Position numbers and translations under genes: made by a program | Source: Gammaproteobacteria bacterium | GTDB lineage: Bacteria; Pseudomonadota; Gammaproteobacteria; Pseudomonadales; Azotimanducaceae | Length of the DNA: 5,167 nt | Direction of reading: 5' to 3' | NCBI GenBank assembly: GCA_003228415.1 | Contig: QIDL01000502.1 | Location: 1-5,167 of the forward strand | Notes under the pieces: generated by a model | The model's database searches: none | Told to the model about the DNA's origin: nothing | What the model saw: the letters and a program-made list of their open reading frames with translations, nothing else | Shown: positions 1 through 5,167 of the stretch, in pieces | Numbering within the stretch: the first letter of the stretch is position 1 | Layout: every line of letters starts with the position of its first letter

Positions 1-275
1 GGTGTCATGGTTGTCACCAGAAACGGTACTTCGGGAAATTCACGAATGAGCTGGGAGATGAGTGGTGCGGCAGCTATTGCCTCACCGGCAGACACAGTGT
101 GGAACCAGATGGGGTTTTCGGGAACGGATGCCGGAACGTCACCAAAACGCTCCGAAACCCGCTCTCCGTATTCCGCTTCGCGCCGCCGACGCAGACGCAA
201 TCTGAGACGAACCCAAGGATACGCAATGAACAGCAACAATCGATAGCAGAAGCGCCAGACGACGAGTGATCGCAT
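1..275 (-). CDS. waaA: 3-deoxy-D-manno-octulosonic acid (Kdo) transferase, N-terminal part
   Basis: WaaA is an inner-membrane-associated GT-B glycosyltransferase (family GT30) that moves Kdo from CMP-Kdo to lipid IVA, the first step of LPS core assembly. Only the first 91 codons are in the window; the gene continues past the left edge. The N-terminus is a hydrophobic, Arg-rich membrane anchor (about residues 4-32, containing VVWRFCYRLLLFIAYPWVRL). It is followed by EYGERVSERFGD (35-46), matching the conserved Y..R..ERFG stretch. Next comes IWFHTVSAGEAIAAAPLI (56-73), the family's W.H.VS.GE motif, in which Glu65 matches the known catalytic base. PFLVTTMT at the visible end matches the usual ILVTT.T strand. 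The ATG at 275 gives the family's normal N-terminus. An in-frame GTG at 281-279 would add two residues and sits nearer the purine-rich GGGAGAGGTGAG upstream, so the start is uncertain by two codons. The gene is divergent from the FAD oxidoreductase gene. Confidence 0.9.
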   Translation of the reverse strand, partial: MRSLVVWRFCYRLLLFIAYPWVRLRLRLRRRREAEYGERVSERFGDVPASVPENPIWFHTVSAGEAIAAAPLISQLIREFPEVPFLVTTMT

Positions 276-392
276 CTTCACAGCCTGCTTGGCTCACCTC
301 TCCCGGTCAAGAGACAACCCGAGGCCTTGGAATCAGGCCCGAGGAGAACAGAGGTTGCGGTTACCGGACTCGATTGGATAGGCTCGCGTCGC
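276..392. other. divergent intergenic region between waaA and the FAD oxidoreductase gene
   Basis: These 117 bp must hold the 5' signals of two divergent genes. On the minus strand a TTGACC hexamer (plus-strand GGTCAA at 305-310) resembles a -35 box, but nothing 16-18 bases downstream looks like a -10. The purine run GGGAGAGGTGAG just after it is the probable waaA ribosome binding region. On the plus strand, TTGCGG (355-360) followed after 16 bases by GATAGG (377-382) is a weak promoter-like pair that would leave almost no leader before the ATG at 393. A small perfect inverted repeat CGGT-T-ACCG lies at 358-366. I see no terminator or RNA gene. Confidence 0.35.
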
Positions 393-1592
393 ATGTCAGA
401 AGATCATTCCAACTCAGCAACCGAAACCACGACCTCAACGACGATCGACGCTGCGATCGTTGGCGGGGGAATAGCAGGGCTGTGGCTCCTGAACTTGCTG
501 CGCAGGAAAGGTTATTCGGTGCTGCTGTTCGAAGCCGACCGTATCGGTTGCGGGCAAACTCTTTCCAGCCAGGGTATGATCCACGGAGGCCTCAAGTACG
601 CTTTGTCAGGCTCACTGACCGGCGCCTCTGAGGCTATCGCTTCGATGCCGGCTCGTTGGCGTGACAGTCTCTCTGGCAAGGGCGATGTGGATCTGTCTGG
701 TCTCGAACCTTTGTCGGATAAGTACTATATGTTTGCGGAGGCAGGCTCTCTCGGCAGACTCACTTCTTTCTTTGCCAGCAAACTACTACGCGGACGGATT
801 CAGAAACTGGCACCCGCCCGGTTTCCTGATGGGCTCAGCGACTTCAATGGCGTGGTCTATGAACTCGACGACTTCGTATTGGATACACAGGCGTTACTCG
901 AACGTTTGCTGGAGCCCGTGTGCTCTCTTGTCTACAACGCCCGTATCGGTGCCGGTGACCTGAGGAGAACGACAGACGGCTGGCGCCTGGATCTCGGATC
1001 GGAGGCGATCATCGCGCGACAGTTGATCCTGGCTGCCGGTGCCGGTACCGGCAAGCTGCTGGGTGAGCTGGGTTTCAAATCACCACGGATGCAACTCCGC
1101 CCCTTGCATCAGGTCGTGGCGCGCCATCCCGATTTACACCCTCTATATGCTCATTGCCTGACCGGCTTGACCCGCTCCGAACCCAGAATCACCATCACCA
1201 CCCATACCGATCGTCTGACCGACCAGCGCTGGCTCTGGTATCTCGGCGGGCAACTGGCAACAAAGGGTGCAGACTTGAACAGCACCGATCAAAAAGTGCG
1301 CGCATACCGGGAGTTGACAACCTGCGTTCCCTGGATTGACTGGGACAAAGCTGATCTGCAGTGTCTACGCATCGATCGTGCTGAACCCGCTCAAGACGAA
1401 GGAAAGCGTCCCGACGAGGCCTATGTCGAGGCCTTCGATCATACGCTGGTCTGCTTACCCACCAAGTTGAGTCTGGCTCCGGATCTGGGCGACCGTGTTC
1501 TGGCTCGCCTGCAGCCACCGATCGAAGTTAAGGATTCGATTGCCCTGAACCTGCCGAGAGCCGGGATGGGCACATCGCCCTGGATACAGTGA
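393..1592 (+). CDS. FAD-dependent oxidoreductase of the DAO/GlpD type, substrate unknown
   Basis: The product is 399 residues and probably a cytoplasmic or membrane-peripheral flavoprotein. After a Ser/Thr-rich leader (residues 5-17) comes a Rossmann strand with the dinucleotide motif GGGIAG (24-29), with Glu47 placed to bind the adenosine ribose. The segment TLSSQGMIHGGLKY (56-69) closely resembles the FAD-binding SS....HGGLRY stretch of glycerol-3-phosphate dehydrogenases (GlpD/GlpA). A second flavin motif, LILAAGAG, lies at 211-218. Near the end, RIDRAEP (326-332) and LPTKLSLAPDLGDRV (355-369) occupy the place where DAO proteins close the flavin pocket. I chose the ATG at 393 because the Rossmann strand begins 18 residues later; an in-frame TTG at 327 would add 22 residues without family-like sequence. 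The ribosome binding site is weak (GGATAGG, 376-382). The gene overlaps the aldo/keto reductase start, so the two are probably cotranscribed. Family membership is secure; the substrate (a polyol phosphate, hydroxy acid or amino acid) cannot be read from the sequence. Confidence 0.85.
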   Translation: MSEDHSNSATETTTSTTIDAAIVGGGIAGLWLLNLLRRKGYSVLLFEADRIGCGQTLSSQGMIHGGLKYALSGSLTGASEAIASMPARWRDSLSGKGDVDLSGLEPLSDKYYMFAEAGSLGRLTSFFASKLLRGRIQKLAPARFPDGLSDFNGVVYELDDFVLDTQALLERLLEPVCSLVYNARIGAGDLRRTTDGWRLDLGSEAIIARQLILAAGAGTGKLLGELGFKSPRMQLRPLHQVVARHPDLHPLYAHCLTGLTRSEPRITITTHTDRLTDQRWLWYLGGQLATKGADLNSTDQKVRAYRELTTCVPWIDWDKADLQCLRIDRAEPAQDEGKRPDEAYVEAFDHTLVCLPTKLSLAPDLGDRVLARLQPPIEVKDSIALNLPRAGMGTSPWIQ

Positions 1593-2350
1593 TGCAGTAC
1601 CGGGATCTGGGTCGAACGGGTATCCGGGTTTCGTTGCTCGGTCTCGGCACGGTGAAGCTGGGTCGCAAGGATGGTGTGAAATACCCACGCATCTTCGAGA
1701 TACCCGATGACCGCGCAGCCGGCCGGTTGCTCGATGTCGCCAAGGATCTTGGAATCAATCTTCTGGACACCGCCCCCGCCTACGGCGGCAGCGAATCCAG
1801 GCTCGGCCACTTATTGCGCGATCAGCGCAACGACTGGCTGCTGTCGAGCAAGGTGGGTGAGAATTTCGTGGATGGTCGCTCGACCTACGACTTTCGACCG
1901 GAAGCCGTGCAGACAAGCATCAAGCAATCGCTGCGACGACTGCATACCGATCGGCTGGACATAGCCCTGATTCATTCCGACGGCAACGACCTGGAGATTC
2001 TCAACGAGTTCGGCACTCTGGATTGCCTCTTTGATCTCAAGCAGCGCGGCTGGATCAGAGCGGTTGGCATTTCTCACAAAACACTCAACGGAGCTCGACG
2101 GGCCATCGAACTCGGCTGCGATGTCATCATGGCTACGCTGAACGTACAGAACACGGAGCAACTACCGGTCATCGAAGAGGCGGCACGAACAGGGTGCGGC
2201 GTACTGATAAAAAAGGCGCTTCGAAGCGGTAACGCGGGAACCGAGAGCCTTTACTTTGCCGCAAGTCAGCCAGGTATCAGCTCAGTTCTCGTGGGTACCA
2301 TCAACGAAGCACACCTGAAAGCGAATGTTCTGACTCTCGACGATCTCTAG
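1592..2350 (+). CDS. short aldo/keto reductase family oxidoreductase, substrate unknown
   Basis: The product is 252 residues with a (beta/alpha)8-barrel aldo/keto reductase signature, expected to be cytosolic and NAD(P)H-dependent. It opens with YRDLGRTGIRVSLLGLGTVKLG, typical of the family. The catalytic tetrad is complete: Asp59 and Tyr64 in LLDTAPAYGGSE, Lys87 in LLSSKVGE, and His128 in IALIHSDG. The strand GWIRAVGIS (153-161) and the late segment PGISSVLVGTINEAHLKAN (227-245) also fit. The protein ends soon after this last segment, so it is shorter than the usual length of about 300-340 residues; the cofactor-side region after residue 210 is compact. The ATG at 1592 overlaps the preceding TGA by one base (TGATG), typical of translational coupling. 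A GTG at 1589 is an alternative start adding one residue. The 3' end is convergent with hldE and overlaps it by four bases. The family call is firm; the substrate and any functional link to LPS are not known. Confidence 0.87.
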   Translation: MQYRDLGRTGIRVSLLGLGTVKLGRKDGVKYPRIFEIPDDRAAGRLLDVAKDLGINLLDTAPAYGGSESRLGHLLRDQRNDWLLSSKVGENFVDGRSTYDFRPEAVQTSIKQSLRRLHTDRLDIALIHSDGNDLEILNEFGTLDCLFDLKQRGWIRAVGISHKTLNGARRAIELGCDVIMATLNVQNTEQLPVIEEAARTGCGVLIKKALRSGNAGTESLYFAASQPGISSVLVGTINEAHLKANVLTLDDL

Positions 2351-3780
2351 TCGGGTCCCTGGTCAGATTGCTGGATTCGATCGACAATAGCCGTAGTAGA
2401 ACAGTCGTCAACAAGTGACAACACGCGAACCTGGCCGCCATAGTTCAGCACGATGTCCGCGCCAACGACTTCATCGACGCCATAGTCTCCACCCTTGACC
2501 AGCACATCGGGCTTCAGCTCTTCGAGCAGCGAGTCCGGCGTGTCTTCGACAAAGCCGACGACCCAATCCACAGCCGACAGACCCGCCAGAACTCTTAAAC
2601 GCTGCTCCAGTGGATTTACCGGGCGCCCGCTACCTTTGAGCCGGGTCACCGAGTCATCGTCGTTCACAGCAACTACCAGGCGTTCGCCGAGTGCTCTGGC
2701 TTCTTCGAGATACGCGACATGCCCCGCGTGGAGAATGTCGAAACAACCGTTGGTAAAGACGACCTTTTCACCGGTCGCGCGAGCCTGTCGGACCGAATCG
2801 ATGAGCTGGGTGCGATTCAAAACCCCACGATCGGCGCGCCGGTCTCCCGAAAGAGCGCGAGCGAGTTCCGGACCGGTAACCACCGCCGTGCCGGTTTTAC
2901 CCACGACGATACCGCTGGCGACATTTGCAACCAGCGCGCAGGCCAGCGGATCCCAACCCAGCGATTGAGTGATTGCCAGAGCCGCCGCGGAAGTATCCCC
3001 TGCCCCGGTGACATCAAAAACATCGACACCACGCGCCGGAATGTGCTGATGAGTACCATCGGCAAGTACCACCGTCATACCCCGCCCGCCACGAGTCACC
3101 ACCAGGGCTCCGATCTGATGTTCGACGGCGACGGCCTGTGCCTTTTCCAGCAACTCGTCGTCATCCCGCCAGGGTCCCACCGCACGCTCGAGCTCGGCGG
3201 TATTCGGCTTGAGCAGACTTGCCCCCCGGTAGGCAGAAAAGGGCTTATGTTTGGGATCGACCACAACCGGGACTCGAGCGCCACTGGCGATTGTGATCAG
3301 TGCCGCCGGGTCAGCGAGCGAGCCTTTATCGTAATCCTGAAGCAAGAGTGAAGAAGCCCTGGACAGCTGGGCGCCTACCCTTTCGACGATCCGTGCCTGG
3401 AGATTCTCCAGAACAGGAGACTCGAAGTCCGTGCGCAGCAACTGCTGTTTCTGACTGACGATTCGCAGCTTGATGATGGTGGGCCAGTCTTCGAGACCGA
3501 CGAGATCGCACTCGACCCCTGCGGCTTCCAGCGTAGCGGTGAGGCTGCGTCCTGCCTCGTCGGCACCAATGATTCCGATGAGGGTACAGCGCGCACCCAT
3601 GCTGACAACGTTGAGCGCCACGTTTGCCGCGCCACCGGGTCGATCTTCCACATGATCCACGTCCACAACCGGTACCGGCGCTTCCTGTGACACCCGCCGA
3701 GCGTTGCCAAACCAGTAACGGTCGAGTATGACGTCGCCCACGACAACGACGTGCACGGCTTGCAGAGACGGCAGATCCAT
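2347..3780 (-). CDS. hldE: bifunctional heptose 7-phosphate kinase / heptose 1-phosphate adenylyltransferase
   Basis: HldE acts twice in the cytosolic ADP-heptose pathway. Its kinase half phosphorylates D-glycero-beta-D-manno-heptose 7-phosphate to the 1,7-bisphosphate. After GmhB removes the 7-phosphate, its other half joins heptose 1-phosphate to AMP from ATP. The product is 477 residues, the same length as E. coli HldE as I recall it. Residues 1-310 form a PfkB/ribokinase domain: VVVVGDVILDRYWFG (11-25), RPGGAANVALN (47-57), KPNTAELE (191-198) and DVTGAGDT (256-263), with Asp262 as the expected catalytic base. Residues 339-470 form a nucleotidyltransferase domain: FTNGCFDILHAGH (342-354), with the HxGH motif at His351-His354, then VKGGDY (428-433) and the C-terminal STTAIVDRI (461-469). 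The ATG at 3780 gives the expected N-terminus, although no clear Shine-Dalgarno sequence precedes it. The gene is divergent from lpxL (61 bp apart) and convergent with the aldo/keto reductase gene (4-bp overlap). Both domains look intact. Confidence 0.96.
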   Translation of the reverse strand: MDLPSLQAVHVVVVGDVILDRYWFGNARRVSQEAPVPVVDVDHVEDRPGGAANVALNVVSMGARCTLIGIIGADEAGRSLTATLEAAGVECDLVGLEDWPTIIKLRIVSQKQQLLRTDFESPVLENLQARIVERVGAQLSRASSLLLQDYDKGSLADPAALITIASGARVPVVVDPKHKPFSAYRGASLLKPNTAELERAVGPWRDDDELLEKAQAVAVEHQIGALVVTRGGRGMTVVLADGTHQHIPARGVDVFDVTGAGDTSAAALAITQSLGWDPLACALVANVASGIVVGKTGTAVVTGPELARALSGDRRADRGVLNRTQLIDSVRQARATGEKVVFTNGCFDILHAGHVAYLEEARALGERLVVAVNDDDSVTRLKGSGRPVNPLEQRLRVLAGLSAVDWVVGFVEDTPDSLLEELKPDVLVKGGDYGVDEVVGADIVLNYGGQVRVLSLVDDCSTTAIVDRIQQSDQGPD

Positions 3781-3809
3781 TGCGCACGGATGGTATCACA
3801 GGCGACCCC

Positions 3810-3818
3810 TGCTACAAT
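3810..3818 (+). promoter_or_regulatory. extended -10 promoter element for the lpxL-like gene
   Basis: The sequence TGCTACAAT combines a -10 hexamer (TACAAT, 5 of 6 to consensus) with an upstream TG at the extended -10 position. No good -35 hexamer lies 16-18 bases upstream (ATGGTA at 3790-3795 is poor), which fits an extended -10 promoter that does not need one. Transcription would begin near 3825, leaving a leader of about 17 bases that contains the ribosome binding site. This is inferred from sequence alone. Confidence 0.5.
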
Positions 3819-3826
3819 CCGCCGCC

Positions 3827-3855
3827 ATTGGGATCTTTGACATGAGAAGAGTCAA
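3827..3855 (-). promoter_or_regulatory. possible weak promoter for hldE
   Basis: On the minus strand, TTGACT (plus-strand AGTCAA at 3850-3855) lies 17 bases before CCCAAT (plus-strand ATTGGG at 3827-3832). The -35 box matches 5 of 6 positions but the -10 only 3 of 6. Transcription would start near 3820, about 40 bases before the hldE ATG, and the promoter would overlap the first codons and ribosome binding site of lpxL. If both promoters are real, initiation at one would interfere with the other. Support is weak. Confidence 0.2.
3830..3833 (+). promoter_or_regulatory. ribosome binding site of the lpxL-like gene
   Basis: GGGA sits 8 bases upstream of the ATG at 3842. This spacing decides the start: the frame stays open upstream as far as 3728, but that extension overlaps the start of hldE and carries no family-like sequence. 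The N-terminus from 3842 aligns with known LpxL proteins. Confidence 0.6.
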
Positions 3856-4753
3856 AAAACGCAAAAAAATCTATGATCCGCGAGTCTGGCCGACCTGGCT
3901 GATTCTCGCCGGGGCGTGGCTGATCGTTCGGTTGCCGATTGGCACCCTGGCACGGGTCGGTCAATGGCTTGGTGGCCTGGTTTATCGATTTGGGCGCAGG
4001 CGCCGCCATATCACCGAGAGAAATCTGCAACTCTGCTACCCCGACCTGCCGCAGCGAGAGCGCGATCGACTCGCCAGAGACAGCTTCACCCACACCGCTA
4101 TCGGGGCGCTGGAAACCATGATGGTCTGGCTGAACCCCGGACGAAACATCTCCAGTCGGATCGAAATGTCTGGCTTGGAAAATCTCGAGGAGGCTAGAGC
4201 GCAGGGCCATGGGGTGGTGCTTCTCGGTGGCCACTTTTCCGCCATGGACATCATCAGTTCGAGGATTGTCGAAGCGGACATCGACGTCATGTACAGGGAG
4301 AACAAGAACCCGGTCTGGGAATGGTTACAGCTCAAGGGTCGCAGACGATTCTTCGATGGCGTCATCGAACGGGAAGACGTCCGACAGACTTTACGCCGTT
4401 TGAAAAGCGGACGAACGATCTGGTATGCCGCCGATCAGGATTACGGACGTAAGCACTCGGTTTTCGCACCCTTCTTCGGCACGCCCGCCGCCTCGATCAC
4501 CGGAACCTCCCGCCTGGCCTCGTTCAATGGCTCGCCGGTACTTCTGCTCAGCAACTTCCGAAATCTCGAAACGCTGACCTGGTCGATTCACTTCGGTAAG
4601 CCGATCGAGGGCTATCCCACGGGAGACGATGTAAAAGACGCCACCACAATCAATCAGATCATCGAGCAGGCCATCAACGGCCACCCCGAGCAATATCTGT
4701 GGATGCATCGTCGGTTCAAAACTCGACCCGAAGGCGGCCAGCCGGTTTACTAG
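3842..4753 (+). CDS. lpxL: LpxL-type lipid A biosynthesis (lauroyl/late) acyltransferase
   Basis: The product is 303 residues, normal for the LpxL/HtrB family. These inner-membrane enzymes use acyl-ACP to add a secondary acyl chain to Kdo2-lipid IVA on the cytoplasmic face, so the enzyme would act after WaaA. A basic N-terminus (MRRVKKRKK) precedes one membrane segment (about 15-33, VWPTWLILAGAWLIVRLPI). NLQLCYPDLP (61-70) matches the conserved N.. LC(F/Y)P region. The acyltransferase motif is HFSAMD (His131, Asp136), the HX4D/E dyad. Further family blocks are YRENKNPVWEWL (151-162), WYAADQDYGRKHSVFAPFF (194-212) and PEQYLWMHRRFKTRPEG (282-298); the last is almost the same as my memory of E. 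coli LpxL. DYGRKHSVF favours LpxL/LpxP over LpxM. Chain length and acylated position cannot be decided here. The gene has its own likely promoter and is divergent from hldE. Confidence 0.88.
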   Translation: MRRVKKRKKIYDPRVWPTWLILAGAWLIVRLPIGTLARVGQWLGGLVYRFGRRRRHITERNLQLCYPDLPQRERDRLARDSFTHTAIGALETMMVWLNPGRNISSRIEMSGLENLEEARAQGHGVVLLGGHFSAMDIISSRIVEADIDVMYRENKNPVWEWLQLKGRRRFFDGVIEREDVRQTLRRLKSGRTIWYAADQDYGRKHSVFAPFFGTPAASITGTSRLASFNGSPVLLLSNFRNLETLTWSIHFGKPIEGYPTGDDVKDATTINQIIEQAINGHPEQYLWMHRRFKTRPEGGQPVY

Positions 4754-4754
4754 A

Positions 4755-4789
4755 GAATCTCTGAACAGTTCCCGTTTGCTCAGAGGTTC
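4755..4789. terminator. inverted repeat between convergent genes, possible bidirectional terminator
   Basis: GAATCTCTGA (4755-4764) pairs with TCAGAGGTTC (4780-4789) to form a 10-bp stem with one G-U pair and a 15-base loop. It fills nearly all of the 37 bases between the stop of the lpxL-like gene and the stop of the glycosyltransferase gene. Its position fits a terminator serving both strands. There is no T-run on either side, the loop is long and the stem is only moderately GC-rich, so it is not a textbook intrinsic terminator. Confidence 0.4.
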
Positions 4790-4790
4790 C

Positions 4791-5167
4791 CTATACCAGC
4801 TCATCGAGTCGCCGGGCGAGTGCGGCCACCGAAAACTCACGCCGTGCTCTCAGCCGACCCTGCTCAATTTTCCGCGCCAATGTCCCTTCCAACCAGTCGT
4901 CATAAACCCCGATCAATGCCTGGGCAATGTGCTCGGCATCGGCCACCAGATAGTAATAACCCGCTCCGCCAAGCACGGACTGCGGCCCGGGGGTCGGACC
5001 GGCTACCACAGGAACGCCGCTGGCCATGGCTTCCAGGGCGACCATGCCGAAGGCCTCCACATCTCGCGACGTCAGCAGCATGACATCCAGCGCGCCGAGT
5101 AAACGTCTCGCATCGGGAACGAAACCAGAAAAAGTCACCGGCAAGCCATCCGCCGCCTGCAGCAACT
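4791..5167 (-). CDS. GT4-family (group 1) glycosyltransferase, C-terminal part
   Basis: Only the last 124 codons are visible; the gene begins beyond the right edge. Numbering from the first complete codon (5165-5163), the fragment is the nucleotide-sugar-binding half of a GT-B enzyme. FSGFVPDARRLLGALDVML (12-30) matches the F.G.v.d...l...aDv strand and helix. EAFGMVALEAMASGVPVVAG (37-56) carries the EX7E motif (Glu37, Glu45) that contacts the donor sugar nucleotide in GT4 enzymes. After that comes a typical helical tail ending in LARRLDELV and a TAG stop. Such enzymes work on the cytoplasmic side and build LPS core, O-antigen or other glycans. The position beside lpxL, hldE and waaA suggests LPS core extension, but donor and acceptor are not visible. 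It is convergent with the lpxL-like gene, 37 bases away. Confidence 0.88.
   Translation of the reverse strand, partial: LLQAADGLPVTFSGFVPDARRLLGALDVMLLTSRDVEAFGMVALEAMASGVPVVAGPTPGPQSVLGGAGYYYLVADAEHIAQALIGVYDDWLEGTLARKIEQGRLRARREFSVAALARRLDELV

Noticed and set aside
7..246. A 79-codon open frame on the plus strand at the left edge
   Set aside because: The opposite strand encodes a clear WaaA N-terminus with its catalytic Glu motif, and the plus-strand translation is low-complexity and Arg/Ser-rich.
342..381. AGGAG (342-346) followed by TTG at 355, opening an 8-codon frame that could be a leader peptide
   Set aside because: The ribosome-binding-like sequence is good, but a TTG start and eight unremarkable codons with no attenuator-like stem are not enough. 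Chance is the simpler explanation.
327..392. TTG at 327 as the start of the FAD oxidoreductase, adding 22 residues
   Set aside because: There is no properly spaced ribosome binding site and the extra residues have no family-like character. The ATG at 393 gives a normal distance to the Rossmann strand.
266..631. A 121-codon open frame on the plus strand overlapping the start of the FAD oxidoreductase gene
   Set aside because: It is out of frame with the FAD protein, whose Rossmann motif is unmistakable, and it has no family features of its own.
2719..3351. A 210-codon open frame on the plus strand opposite hldE
   Set aside because: It lies wholly antisense to a well-supported HldE with both domains intact, and its translation shows no recognisable domain. 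It is a by-product of the GC-rich coding strand.
3728..3841. Upstream extension of the LpxL frame back to 3728, adding 38 residues
   Set aside because: It would overlap the hldE start, bypass the GGGA ribosome binding site and extension promoter element, and make the protein longer than the family norm.
3812..4234. A 140-codon open frame on the minus strand opposite lpxL
   Set aside because: It is antisense to a strongly supported LpxL family gene and its translation is unlike any domain I know.
1..5167. CRISPR arrays, tRNA or rRNA genes, insertion sequences, phage or defence genes
   Set aside because: I found no repeated spacer-like array, tRNA-like fold, transposase motif or terminal repeats. 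Nearly all bases are accounted for by six housekeeping-type genes.

Overview
The window looks like a chromosomal segment of a Gram-negative bacterium, most likely a gammaproteobacterium. It is GC-rich by eye. Three of its six genes encode recognisable enzymes of lipopolysaccharide (LPS) inner-core and lipid A assembly: WaaA, a fused HldE and an LpxL-type acyltransferase. A fourth, a GT4 glycosyltransferase, would fit the same theme. The HldE and LpxL proteins resemble the enterobacterial ones closely in length and motifs. The species cannot be named from this sequence.

Layout from left to right. (1) Positions 1-275, minus strand: the N-terminal 91 codons of waaA (Kdo transferase), running off the left edge. 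(2) Positions 276-392: a divergent intergenic gap with no convincing promoter. (3) Positions 393-1592 and 1592-2350, plus strand: a two-gene unit overlapping by one base. It encodes a GlpD/DAO-type FAD-dependent oxidoreductase and a short aldo/keto reductase with an intact catalytic tetrad. (4) Positions 2347-3780, minus strand: hldE, bifunctional heptose-7-phosphate kinase and heptose-1-phosphate adenylyltransferase. Its stop codon shares the palindrome CTAG with the stop of the aldo/keto reductase gene. (5) Positions 3781-3841: a 61-bp divergent control region. (6) Positions 3842-4753, plus strand: lpxL-like late acyltransferase of lipid A. (7) Positions 4754-4790: a short convergent gap filled by an inverted repeat. 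(8) Positions 4791-5167, minus strand: the C-terminal part of a GT4 glycosyltransferase, running off the right edge.

How the genes fit together. WaaA adds Kdo to lipid IVA. LpxL then acylates the Kdo-bearing lipid A precursor. HldE makes the activated heptose that is attached to Kdo, and the GT4 enzyme may extend the core or another glycan. The FAD oxidoreductase and aldo/keto reductase have no known place in this pathway, and they are the only real puzzle here. I see no phage, transposon, CRISPR, defence system or RNA gene. The window is mostly ordinary housekeeping sequence with one uncharacterised redox pair worth attention.
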